Assembly: GCA_001939145.1 (NCBI GenBank)
Contig: LSRX01000183.1
Location: 595,582 to 659,581, forward strand
Length of the DNA: 64,000 bases
Direction of reading: 5' to 3'
Origin: Symbiodinium microadriaticum
Taxonomy: Eukaryota > Sar > Dinophyceae > Suessiales > Symbiodiniaceae
Of the stretch, positions 42,257 through 55,900 are shown one piece after another; position 1 is the first letter of the stretch; every line of letters begins with the position of its first letter. The notes under the pieces were generated by a model. The model was given only the letters and a program-made list of their open reading frames with translations. It was not told the origin of the DNA and ran no database searches. A program made the position numbers and the translations under genes.

Positions 42257-43051
42257 CCCATCGTTTGACTTCGGTGCCTTCGCTTCCGGATTGAGGACAA
42301 GATTCCGGGAAGACCCGGGGCTTCGTGTTGGAAGTAGAAAATCGAAACCGAAGGCAAGTTAACAGGGGCTTAGGGTTTATAGGGTTTATAGGGCTTATAT
42401 AGGGTTTATAGGGTTTATAGGGATCTATAGCGATCTCTAGGGATTTATAAGATCTCTCAACAAGAGTGCCTGAATTAGAATTACATAAAGATAGGGGGCT
42501 TGTGATGCTGCATTATACAGTAAAACTATGATACGGAACCCTGATTCAGCAGTCCATTGTTTATTCAGGCTCCGATATCACATTGCTGTGGTGCTCATGG
42601 GTCGTTCTCCCCGAGAGGGGTGGCGGGGAGTTCAAGACACGCGCAACCGTCGTCCGGCACGCGCCTCTGAAGCAGCTCTAAGAGAATTAAAGTCTCTACC
42701 CCGGTTACCCCGGCATAATTAAACTGCCATTTTTTCAGGGGTGGAAGTACGGATATACCGTACTCACGTGCTTAGGATCCAAGGCATTAGGGTTTTAGGT
42801 TTTGCCGTTCAGTCCCAAACATACAAGCTTCACCATACATGGGTTGCAAAACCTGTACCCTACAGAACAAACGACTGCAATACGATTACGTAAGGCACCT
42901 CAAAGGTGGGCGCTCTGTTCCTACGTAATGTTGGATTAACAAGACGGATTGTGGACCTGTTTCTGTTGTACTTATTTACCGGAACACCAAAGCTTAAACC
43001 CGCCAGCAGGAATATCAAATTCCATGTTCAATCGTATAGCCAACTATAGTT

Positions 43052-43151
43052 ATAGATACATACACACACACATACATACATACATTACATTACATTACAT
43101 TACATTACATTACATTACATTACATTACATTACATAACATACATACATTAA

Positions 43152-43182
<31 letters not shown>

Positions 43183-43268
43183 CATACATACATACATACA
43201 TACATACATACACACACACATACATACATACATACATACATACATACATACATACATACATACATTAA

Positions 43269-43299
<31 letters not shown>

Positions 43300-43305
43300 C
43301 ATTAA

Positions 43306-43336
<31 letters not shown>

Positions 43337-43440
43337 CATACATACATACATACATACATACATACACACATACATGTGCATATATATATATATATATACA
43401 TACATATAAATGTGTGTATATATATACACATACATAGGTA
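43052..43440. repeat. Compound (ACATT)n / (ACAT)n array
   Basis: A pentanucleotide ACATT block (43083-43135) is followed by about 300 bp of ACAT tetramers. Breaks are TTAATT at three places and a CACACACA interruption, and it ends in TA/TG runs. Confidence 0.93.
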
Positions 43441-44309
43441 CATGCAATGTAGATGGACAAGGGCTATTCCTGATTACTCGTACGATCCGCACTTTGCTGC
43501 TTCAATGATGCCCTCGGCTCATTTTCGGATCTCTCCTTTCTCCACAAACCTGGGCCAGGATTCGATGTCGGGCTGGGGGTTTTAGGCTGTACGGTTTGCG
43601 GCTTCCCTTCAGAAATTAGGGCCACTTGAGTTTAGGGATTAGGGTTTTAGAGTCTGGGACTTGCTGAAAGTCCTGCACTGCAAAATCCATCGAGTCCGTG
43701 GAAACTCCAGACCCTTGCACCATATTCTCCCAGCACTCTTGCACTCAATCCCGAGCCCTGTACCACACGGCCCTTATCCCCTAAACCCTTTCAACCGTTA
43801 CGCGGAACCCTAAACCCTCGTCATCAGGAGATTTAGCATTTAGAACCAACTTCCTACTATACCCCCGAGGACGGACCTGAAGCCTCAAGGGCATCCAAAT
43901 GTGCCCACTACACCCTGACCCTCCAATACCACCTTCCTTGTAGCCCATCTATTTCCCCTTTAGTAATACTACTGCGAGTAAGCTTCAAAGTAGCTTTTGT
44001 AGTTGTAGCCCGTCTAGTACCCTATAGTAGTACTATGTAATACTAGTGCGAGTAACGTAGCTTTTGTAATTTGTAATTTCGCGAAGACCCTCAACCCTAA
44101 ACCGCTTGTAATTTGTAGTACCCCCCATTATAATCAGGATCCCCCAAAATAGTAATAGTATACAGTATAAGCAATGATTCCGGCCCCCTAAATTCTACCC
44201 TGCCCGGATTTCCCCAAAATCCGCCAGATGCTCCAGAGGAACGCTCCCAGCTTCGGGAGGACGTAGTCGGGCTTACGAGCTGGCTGGCCGCTTCGCAGCT
44301 CCTTTCTGT

Positions 44310-44375
44310 TGGGTTTAGGGTTTAGGGTTTAGGGTTTAGGGCTTAGGGCTTAGGGTTTAGGGTTTAGGGTTTAGG
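44310..44375. repeat. Telomere-like block (TTTAGGG)n
   Basis: Nine TTTAGGG/CTTAGGG units. Confidence 0.9.
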
Positions 44376-44500
44376 GGGTTCCTCATATTTATAAGGGTTA
44401 CTGTGCGGGTGTACTATACTGGCCTTGATAGAAGGGTTTTGGGTTAGGGCTCTTTAAAGGAGATCCTTGTAAGGGTTACTATACGGGTGCAATATATAGA

Positions 44501-44592
44501 GACCTTGATAATTAGAATAGGGTTTTGGGGCCCTTTATTCTTTTCTTCTAATAAAGAACACCCCAGAAAGCCTTGGTAATTACTTAGGCCCC
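44501..44592. mobile_element. MITE-like element, family R5, copy 2
   Basis: GACCTTGATAATTAGAATAG on the left; the inverse CTTGGTAATTACTTAGGCC on the right. Related partial sequences lie at 24074 and 34990. Confidence 0.68.
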
Positions 44593-45664
44593 GGGGCCCT
44601 GATAAAAATAGCTATGAACAGGTACCTCTATAGGAAGCATCAGGGAAGTCTTAAGGAATCCGAAAGTACCACCCGGTTCTGCTTTTAAGAGAATGTGCCA
44701 CCTATTCTTCCTGTCATTAGAAGATCTTTGGTGTTTAGGGTGTCGAAGCTTTGCATTTCTGGTTGTTGCCGTTGTTGTACTGACCTAGCAGCTTCACCTC
44801 TGTTGCTTGGGCTCACGGTTCAGCATTGCCTTTTGCTAGGGCTCTGTTGCTGTTTACGGCGTTTGCGGCTTTGGGACTTTGGGGTACGTATGAAGGCTTT
44901 GGTGTTTAGGCGTTGGGGAAGGTATGTGATACAGTATCTGGCATCACTTAATGTTCACAAACTCCCCGAGCAGCTCTGCAACCCGTGGAGCTTTTTGCGC
45001 AGGGTATGTTCGGAACTGTGTGGGTTGTAGCCTCTGTAGGAACCGTAGCCCGCTGCATAGGTAACAGGGCTTCGCAGGAAACGCAAACCACCTTGACCGA
45101 CATCCGAACCGCCGAAACCAGAGGAAAAACACACAAGCAGATCTTACAACCTGTTTAGTGCTCAGCGCAGCTCGCGCCAGCCCCTGCAGATAATCTTGAA
45201 ACAGGCAACCATATGTACGAAGCTTACCTTGAATTCCAAGGATTTCTTTGAAGACGTGTATCCTCGGGGTTCAGCCTATATAGTAACTTACTTGTTTAGG
45301 GCTAGTTCAATGGCTTTCTGCAGGTCTCCAACGTCTATCACTAGGATTGCATGGAGGCGGCGCCGGCAGAAGATCGATGCACAACTGCGTCTTGGGTCTT
45401 GACCCACCAAATTAAGCAAACATCCACATAGATCCCCAGCAAGCCTAAAGTGGACCTTCAATACATCAATGCCCGGTCTGATGGGCTGCAAAGGTTGCAT
45501 TCCCAACACATAAGTGCTGCCTGGCAAACAACCCAAAGCCTGCTTGAACCACTGGACACACGCCCCGTTTCCGGAGCCTCAAACCCCCCAAGCCTAAACT
45601 CCGAAGTAGCCCCCAAGCCTCAACCCTCAGGCCGGAAGCCAGACTGAGCGGATAGCATAGGATA

Positions 45665-45745
45665 CAGTGTATATAGTCTATATGCTAAAATAAAAAAAAT
45701 AATATACTATATTATATTATTTAGTATAATTTAATATAATGTAAC
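45665..45745. other. AT-rich stretch beside the phosphatase C-terminal exon
   Basis: Eighty bases with almost no G or C (TATATTATATTATTTAGTAT and similar), starting 12 bp after the exon's 3' edge. Possibly an intronic microsatellite; no function can be assigned. Confidence 0.6.
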
Positions 45746-45756
45746 AGAGCTGCGCG

Positions 45757-45824
45757 TCCTCCTCGAGCTCTTCCTTGGAGGTCACGCCGGTGAGGACAAG
45801 AAGGGTCCTTGCCAGCAGGAGACC
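45757..45824 (-). CDS. HAD phosphatase, C-terminal exon
   Basis: After AG|GGT it reads [20 protein letters not shown] then EEDAQ. The [13 protein letters not shown] string is typical of the segment after the last HAD motif in phosphoglycolate phosphatases. The donor is uncertain (GC within GACGCGCAG). A very AT-rich stretch (45665-45745) follows immediately in the intron. Confidence 0.7.
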
Positions 45825-48800
45825 CTGAAACCTCCTTGCTTCAGGGTTTTAGGGCCTTTTCGGGTTGGCTTCAGGATACGGGAAAATGGGACTTAATAGC
45901 TGGGTTATAAGTTGTAAGTTAAGTTATAAGATATTCTAGTTTCGACATGGATGGAGCCGCCGCATACATTTGATCCATGAACTGCTGCTTTAAATTTTAA
46001 AAGCACCACAAATATCACTTCTTTTAGTAGGGTTTGCGGCTTCAGGCAGGAGTCAGGGTCTCGAGCCTGAACCCGGAACCGTTACGCCGCAACTATTTCC
46101 GGCAGCCTTTCTGAACCATGAAAAGGCGAACACCAACCCTGCAATATCTGCATAAAATCCCTAAGAAACACTGAAGGATGCTTTAGCGTTGGCAAGCATG
46201 TTTGCGGACGATATAGTCGTAGCATAAAGCAAGGACCCCCAAACAGTGTTGGAGCACCACGACGACAGTGATAACCATAACGAATAAAGGCGTCCACGAT
46301 AAATTGCCACGAGCACGAACACCACCACCACAACCACGACCACTACGACCACGACCGGTCCACCGGGACACCCCGAAGAGACCACCAGGAGACCAGCGTG
46401 AGATGTGAGATCACTTGGTCGTTCCCGCGTACCGGGCGAAGGAGTCCAAGTACGCCCAGGAAATCGCGTGGACTTTAGCCTCATACACAAGCCCCAACCC
46501 CCAAACTCCTGCCCTCCTAAGTGTTTAACCCTCAACCCTACCCCCCAAACACACGAAGCTACACCCATACACCCCTAACCCTGTAAGCCCAAAACCGTCG
46601 GGCAGCCAAGCAGCTTCATCCCTCCAAGGTTTCCAAAAACGATGTCCGTCTGCAGCGTATCTCCCACCTTTCGGATGCTCATATCAAATCATAAACGTAA
46701 TTTGCAGGGGTGGTTTAAGGGGCTTGGACGGGCTGCACGGGTGTCTTCTTGGGGTTCCATTCGTGCGGTATACGGGTTCCTACATCAGAGTCGGGGTCAG
46801 AGATTTAGGGGTCGATGTAGGGCTTTCTGGCTTTTGCTGTTTCGAGGTTGGTGGGTTGCGGTTTTTGGGAGAGTCAACTGATAATAGGATCTCAACTGAT
46901 AATAGGACTTGAGTCGAAGGTACTGTGAGAAACGCCTTGGCGTTGTTTAGCCTGAAACATCCCCAGCATGGCAGGACACCAATGTCATGAATCGCCCGGA
47001 AAGGTGCCGCTAGGTACGCTCCATCATCGCGAGATAACATGAGCGGGACTCGAGTGGCTTCGAAAGGCGGTAAGTCACTTTGCCACCCCAAACCCGACAA
47101 GAATCCTACGAGGCTCGCCTCAAGCATAAGCATCAAACCCTAAACCCGAAACACGAGACTCCAAGGCCAGGGCTTAAGTGCTCTCTTTCTCGGGCTTGGG
47201 GCTTTAACCATAGGGGCCCACATAATGAGAACACAGATGTGGGGTATATGCCATAGAACAACGATACAAGAGCAACTGAGGGATAATTGCTATTTTTTGA
47301 ATGCCCCTATATTTGGGCTGCACGGCTTTACTTGTCCACTGACCTTTGGGATGATGAAAGGATCGTAGTACCCCGGAAAAAGTTAAAGCACGACGTGAGA
47401 TACGCTGCGTCGCTGTCGCTCAATTACCTACAGTACTTGTCCAGTATCCTCGGGGAAATGCAGATTAACCTGTGGGATCACATAGGGAATAGAGTACCCC
47501 ACAAAGGTACTCTACTACTAAGAGGTGGGCTTTAGAGGCCTGGGCACCTCACTCTGGAGTTGCGGTACTACTACTCCGGATCTGGGCCCTTTGCCGCAAG
47601 ACCCTAGTTCTTACAAAACCAACACCTTGGCTCGCTCCTTCTGTGTACCCAGAGACTTTCCGGGATGTGTTCATTTTGGGGACCCCTTGTTTTGAACATA
47701 TTTCTCTGATCCGGGATCCAAAAAAGGTAAGGGGGTCTGAACGTCAGAAACCACGAAAATCTGACTCGGGTGCGGAGCCGCTGCGTGGCTACGAAATACT
47801 GCAAAGCAGAAGCAAAAAACCCCGAGCATGTTCAGCCATATTGCGACTTGCGTGGAGTCGTGGCCCTGCATTTCGAAAGCAGTTATATGTAAGTCTAAGG
47901 CATTGGTAACAAACTCCCTTACGAAAGCCCCTACATAGCTGTGGCTTCATATACCCTTACACCCAACGACCTGCTCCTCGCAAGCCCTATTTGAAGTCGC
48001 ATTTTGCTCTGACCATCGAAGCTTTGCTGACCTTCACCCTAAACCCCCTACATCCTAAACCCTGTAAGCCCTAACACCTATAAGCCCCATAGCCCCTATC
48101 AAATCCCAAAAAGCACTTGCCTCTGAGTCGGGTGCCATCAAAGCTTTGCTCACATTCAACCTAAACCCCCTCCATCCTAAACCCTATATAAGCCCTAAAC
48201 CCTAAACCTAAACCCTAAAACCTTGGCTCTGAGTTGGCTGCCATCAAAGCTTTGCTCACATTCACCTTAAACTCGAAGCCCTAAGCCCTAAACCCCAAAC
48301 CCTAAAACCTATAAGCCCTAAACTGAGTTGGGTGCCATCAAAGCTTTGCTCACGTTCACGTTGTAGGCCGTGGGACTTTGAAGCAATCGGATCAGGGCCT
48401 GCGGGGCTCGGGCTCCGAAGCTTTGGGCTCCCCAGTTGGGGGTTTAGGGGCTTAGGGTTTAGGGGATTTAGGCTTTTGGGGGTTTCTGTTTAGGGGTTTG
48501 TGGTTGTCCCGGGTCTTAGCTTTAGGTCTCCAGAAAGCAGTTTACCCATATAGTGGGTGACTAACCTGGTATAAGCCCCGACTACTTACTTCAAAGGACA
48601 GGGACGAAGGCTAAAAGCAAATGTCACGTGATGATAAGTTTGGAAAGGATAGTGCAGCCTCGTCTAGGGCGTAGGGTTTCGGCCACTAGGCCGCCGAAGT
48701 TAGGCCTCATCCTCTCCGGCGCTCGTCTATCAGAATCAAAACCATCGGTCCACACTGCTGATGAACAAAATCCTGCAGTACGTTCTGAACTTTGGAGTTT

Positions 48801-49265
48801 TCCTTGTTTAGAAAATGCAAGGCTGCGTTCGTCAAACGGAAGGTCTGGTCTGTCCCCCCTATAAGCTTTGACAACCCATAAGCATTTTGATCAACCGATG
48901 CTCACATAACTCCGAAGATTAAAACCCGGGCCGAACGTTCAACGCAGTCTACAAAAAAGGAATAAGACTATCAAACCAACGCATGCCCCCCCCCCCCCCC
49001 GCTGTGGCATCGGAGTGAACAGACTGCCCTAGATCTGCCGCAACAAACGGCACCTGCGTGAAATGAAATGACCAAGATACAGCCACATCCGAAACGATAC
49101 CAATGCTATATCTCACACCGCAAAGTCCTGAACCCGAAACCATAACCCTGAGCCCTCGTCCCCTTGCCTCTCAAGAGAAATGGCAAGGCTTACGGACCCA
49201 GTTAAAGTTACCCACAGCCGTTTACTGCACGGCATCCCTGTTATGTCTCTCTCTCTCTCTCTCTA

Positions 49266-49296
<31 letters not shown>

Positions 49297-49317
49297 GTAC
49301 ATACATACATACATACA

Positions 49318-49353
<36 letters not shown>

Positions 49354-52300
49354 TATACGTACATACATATGTCTATATATATATAATATATATATATATA
49401 TATTATTTATTATATATATATATAGTAGCAAACCTGGAGACCCTATATATATATATATATATACGGTTTTATATATATATATACACCACGTGTAGAGCTG
49501 CACATATATATATATATATATGCCCCGATATATATATATATATACTCTGTGGAAGGAGCGGAATATATATATATATATATATACCCATATATATATATAT
49601 ATGAATCGTAGATACGTTGATATATATATATATATATATCATTGAATATATATATATATATTCTGGCGCAAACCTAGTACATATATATATATATATATGG
49701 TTGGATATATATATATATAGTTTATATGTACCGCTTTCAATATATATATATATATATACCAAAGTATATATATATATACAACAGGGACCCTGCATTGCAT
49801 ATATATATATATATATAGGACCTTATATATATATATACCATGGGGCCTCTTTATCGAATATATATATATATATATCTTCCATTATATATATATATAAAAG
49901 CTTCGGCCAATGATGTATATATATATATATATATCAATCGCTATATATATATATAGTGGAGGCTTAGCATTCATTATATATATATATATATATGATGAGC
50001 TATATATATATATAGCTTTTAGGTTTTAGGGTTTATATATATATATATATATGTTTAGGTATATATATATATACATCATTTCGTAACAAACCGATATATA
50101 TATATATATATACTTCTCTATATATATATATAGCGAGAGCTCGCAGTTATATATATATATATATATATATTTGGGGGTATATATATATATAGGTCTTCTT
50201 TGGAGTTTAAGATATATATATATATATATATCTCGGTATATATATATATAGACGTTGAAGAAATCGCCCCATATATATATATATATATCCCTAAATATAT
50301 ATATATATATCAACTCCTTTCCCAAGTGGATATATATATATATATATCCCCCGGTATATATATATATAGCGATGAGGGGCAACTCCTGATATATATATAT
50401 ATATATTGGTTTGTATATATATATATAGGGTTTAGGATTTAGGGTTTATATATATATATATATATGTGACCATATATATATATATACGACCCAAGAAAGC
50501 CTGAAGATATATATATATATATATGCCTCCGTATATATATATATACACGTTGGAAGGTGTTCTTTATATATATATATATATATAAACTTATATATATATA
50601 TATATGAGGGGCAAAATGCCAATCATATATATATATATATATACCCTAGTATATATATATATACCGCAAGCAGATTTCGAGCTATATATATATATATATA
50701 TACCACCCTATATATATATATATTGGTCGAGTTTGAGAGTTCATATATATATATATATATCGCGCTCTATATATATATATACTGAGTCCCGGCCCCTCCC
50801 TATATATATATATATATATCCTAAACTATATATATATATAATCAGCGAGCCGTGCTCTGTATATATATATATATATATCCCTTAGTATATATATATATAA
50901 GCTCCTGGTATCCAGGCTTATATATATATATATATATGTGCCACTATATATATATATATGGCTTTCAGGGAGTTTAGGATATATATATATATATATAGTC
51001 ATGTATATATATATATATGCGCAGCTCGCAGAATCTTATATATATATATATATATAGGAGGGTATATATATATATAGAAGGAATTCAGCTCAACTTATAT
51101 ATATATATATATATCAACCTTTATATATATATATAATGCCGAGCTGGTGTATGGCATATATATATATATATATCATGCCATATATATATATATAGCGGGA
51201 TGTTCGATATGCTTATATATATATATATATATTCCCAAGTATATATATATATAAGGGCCTGAATGACAAAGAAATATATATATATATATATATGGACATA
51301 TATATATATATAGGGCCGCGCTTTGCAAGCAAATATATATATATATATATCCTGCAGTATATATATATATAGAGCAGCCATAACCACTCAAATATATATA
51401 TATATATATTACACCCTATATATATATATACAACTCTGAGTCTTAGGCCTATATATATATATATATATACAGGAATATATATATATATACTGAAACAAAA
51501 AACCCTCAAATATATATATATATATATCGACTACTATATATATATATAAGAACCCAGCATAAAAGAGCATATATATATATATATATCTTTAGCTATATAT
51601 ATATATAAACCTTGCGAGGTCCTGGTGATATATATATATATATATACTGCAATATATATATATATAGAGTGCCTTCGAAGCTGTCAATATATATATATAT
51701 ATATCCACCTGTATATATATATATACTTTTGGGAATGTGCTTTGGATATATATATATATATATAAAACTCTATATATATATATAAGAATCGGTAGCCCAA
51801 CACTATATATATATATATATATAAACCAGTATATATATATATAAAGCCCGTGAACGAATAAGCATATATATATATATATATCATGAAATATATATATATA
51901 TATCGACAAAACTGAAAAGACTATATATATATATATATATCCTATAATATATATATATATAACCCCCCAAACCCGGCGGTGATATATATATATATATATT
52001 CCGTGGTATATATATATATATCTCGAGTCCATGGCTTACAATATATATATATATATATGGTCCCGTATATATATATATATTTTCTGAGGAGGGATTAGGA
52101 TATATATATATATATATATGTTAGTATATATATATATAAATTTCGGGCTGTAAGGCTCATATATATATATATATATTATAGGGTATATATATATATAAGA
52201 CAGTACCTGCATGGTCGATATATATATATATATATTAAATTATATATATATATATAACGGTCTGTTATGTGTGCTGATATATATATATATATATAATCAT

Positions 52301-52866
52301 CTATATATATATATAGTGAGGATTTCATTCACAGGATATATATATATATATATACATTCGTATATATATATATAGCATCCACGGCAGCCATCATATATAT
52401 ATATATATATATTGCGCTGTATATATATATATAGAAGCATGGTTACAAGTGAGATATATATATATATATATCGTACATTATATATATATATAGATGCCAA
52501 TCGCAAAAGGAGATATATATATATATATATCGAACCCTATATATATATATACCGCAAAAAAGAACAAAAAGATATATATATATATATATTCATCAGTATA
52601 TATATATATAAAGGAATTCCGAGACCCCAGATATATATATATATATATAAGAAGCTATATATATATATATCTTACCATTTGGGAATGGAATATATATATA
52701 TATATATACCCCAATATATATATATATAACACTAGTTCGGGGTGCTTAATATATATATATATATATAGATCCTACTGCTTCGGGTATAGATAGGTGTATC
52801 GATGTCTATATATATATATATATATGTGTGTGTATATATATATATAATATACACACAGATACTCCG

Positions 52867-52915
<49 letters not shown>

Positions 52916-55900
52916 TGTATGTATGTATGTGTGTGTGTATATCAAACATATTAATGTATGTATATAACGACAAATTCTGAGGACATCGCTTTTCGGGAGT
53001 TCTCAACGGGTGCACTTGCAACGAAGAAACATTTCTGTGGACGTGGTACAGCCCTTCCTTTCCCTGCCAGCAAATTGCGCACTCTGAATCTCACAGTCAC
53101 TTTCGTAACGGGGGAGGAGTCCTAAGACCTAAACCAACCCTAAACCCTAAACCCCCCCTTTCAGATCTCAACATGCGACGGGCTGCCAGCTTCTCGAAGT
53201 GGGGAGCCGTCTTACCGTTGTCATCGATGGTGGCAAAGTAGTCCGTGATGCCTGCGGCGAAGTAAAGGGATCTGCTGGGATCTGCAGGCATCCCCCCCGG
53301 GAAGCACAATTGCTCATGTGTCGGGGTACTGTTCCAAAAACAGTACCCAGGTCCCACGGCCCAGTTTTTTAGGTTACTGGTATGCTAGGGGAAGGAACGT
53401 GAACATGAAAGGTATCTACTGACCTGCGTCCCCGCTGTTGCCCAAATGGCACAGAGCCAGGACCACCCCCGAAAGGCCCAAAGCCCTAACCGTTCAATGG
53501 CACATTAAGCAGCAAACCCATCCCGAAATCCTAAACCTACTCGCCCTAAAGGAACAGCGCACCGACCTCGAAATCCCCAAACCTACACCACTAAAACCAT
53601 ATGGCACAGAACACCAGCCCCCGAAATCCCTAAACCCTGAACTCTGAAAGCTGCGGCCTAGCAAGCGGCACTCTTCCAGCACTCCGGTGTCCGAGGTGAT
53701 GATGAACCTGGGATTTTCGTGTGGAATAGGGTTCAGGATGTAGGGTCTGAATTTAAAAGAATTGGGCTATACGGGCTCTTATAAGGAATCCATAAACGCA
53801 CTACGGAGCTGCAATCATTCGAAAAGGGTTTTACAGCTTTACGGGGGTGTCTATCTCAGTAACAACATGAACTCCCACAGCTGAGGTGCCCTAGAGGCGC
53901 AGTATTATGCACATAACGGTTTCTAGGGGGAAAGGCGCGCCGCAGTGTGTACCGTACCTTTCAAAAACCGCATCTTGGCTCTGATGTTCAAAACCCATGC
54001 CATAAGCTTAACAGCCTTCTAAGCTAAACTCTGAACTGCTTCTATCCACCTTTCGACCGGTCGAGCTATCCATCGATCTATGTGTCTATCTATCGATCTA
54101 TCTATCGATCTATCGATCGATCTATGGATCGATCGACCTATCAATCTATGTGCATATATATATATATACACATATCTATCTATATCTCTCTCTCTCTCTC
54201 TCGCTCTCTCCCCCTCAGATCCTACAGGCCTGCACTGCTAGCCGCAGACGGTTGAGTGAACATCCGAAGCTCTTGCCCCTGACTGTTGCGACTAGGAACT
54301 GAACGATTCTACTGCATGGAGCCTTGAAGGAAACCTAAACCGTAAACCCTGAACCCTAAATCCTGAACCCTAAACTCCAAACCCTAAACCCAACGTGCTT
54401 TCTTGACCAAGGCACGGCCGCTTCAGCTTCATGGTCTGCAAGTAAGCCGCGGTCGTATAGGAGGCGCTGATCATCCTGGGTAGTTCTCCAAGTCAGGGTT
54501 TAGGGTTTAGGGTTCTGGCTCAACGGGTCCAAAGTACCGATGTAGTAGAATGTAGGGTTTCTATATTAGGAGTTACTATTATGTAGGGAAGTGTCCCCCA
54601 TAACAGTACATAGGACCCTTTGGGTGGGTAGTTCTCTAGGTCAGGGCCCCTTTTTCGGTCCCCAAAATAGGACGGCACCCTTACCCTAATTTTGGAGAGC
54701 TATCCTCTCCTGGGTTTCGGGTTTAGGTTAGGAGGGCCGGCCTACAGCCCTCAAAACGGATAATTTGGGGCTTCCAGACGCTTTGGGCTTATCGAGTGTC
54801 TTCTAACTAAGCTCCAAAAACCTCTCTGGTCTAGGGTACGAGGCTATGCAAGGCCATGGATATGATGGGGTGGAGGGGACAGGGAAGAGGATTCCGGGAC
54901 CCAGGGTTCTGGCTCCAGAGCTTTTGTGGTTCAGGACCTGAAGAAAGTCGAGACTCTCAACTCCTGAATCCCAAACCCTCCAGGCTGATCTAACCAAATC
55001 CCCACTGCCAGCCGGGGTGGATTTCTAAGGGGATACTGTGCAAGCTTCTAGAGGCTCCTGCAGTATGGTGCTTGTTGAAAATTGAGGCTTCCTGAGCCTT
55101 GATCTGACTTGATCTTTGCAATCAGTGTCTTAAAGCGTGTGCTGTACCCCCACACACACACACACATCCAAAGGACACGGAACAAAGGCTGTTTTGGCCG
55201 CTTGACCAACCGCCTTGCTTCGTCTGTTTGCTTGTCAGAGTCTTGACACAAACCCCTACCAAACCGGTCTACACCCCAAAAGACCCTAAACCCTCGAAGC
55301 AATAAGCTAAGTCCTTCATCCTCGAAGCTAGATGAGCACTAACATCCATATCCCAGGTCCTTTGGTGCAAGCGAGGCTCATACTCAGCTTGTCCTCATGG
55401 CTGCGCTGCCCGAAGCTGATGCCTGCAATGGGCTAAGGATTCCGCTTTTGGGGTTTAGGGCCAAGTGTTCGGGTGGAGGCCTCGGGTTTAGGGTTCCTTT
55501 ATTAGTGTCCTGGGATTTGGGGCGGGGGGGGGAGGGGGGGGTTGCAGTTTGCAATTCGGTGTCACTATTATGGTTCAGGACTTCCTATTAGCAAAAGCTC
55601 CTTGCATGACGTATTTGCTTACGGCCATCGGGTCCAGAAGACTCTTATGCCCTGTGCTGACGCACCTCCCACAACAGACCCAATCAACATGCACATGTGC
55701 ATGAGTTTCTGGGAGCCATCTCAAGCAGACGCCCAGTCACCTACATACTAGGTTACCGGGTTCCGGGCACCATACACATGTTCAAAAAAGTGTTTCTATG
55801 CGATTGAAGGAGTTCAACAAAACCAAGGAATCGTGGTACTCCTTGATGACGGGGTTTGGGACGTTTACCTCATCCCAAGGTTGACCCACAATCATGAAAC

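Larger units (their letters stand above)
41160..45660. other. No gene recognised; intergenic or intronic
   Basis: Apart from the microsatellite at 43052, telomere-like blocks and the R5 element, I see no exon with both splice signals and protein-like sequence. A minus-strand frame at 45288-45410 ending VIDVGDLQKAIELALNK looks somewhat protein-like but cannot be bounded. Confidence 0.45.

Noticed and set aside
49425-52767. Prokaryotic CRISPR array
   Set aside because: Repeats are plain AT runs, spacers are only about 20 nt, there is a second variable loop inside each repeat, there are no cas genes, and the context is eukaryotic.
49180-53021. Many ORFs of 66 to 147 codons rich in Tyr-Ile on both strands
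   Set aside because: They are readings of (TA)n arms in the hairpin array; the same frames stay open on both strands and have no domain content.
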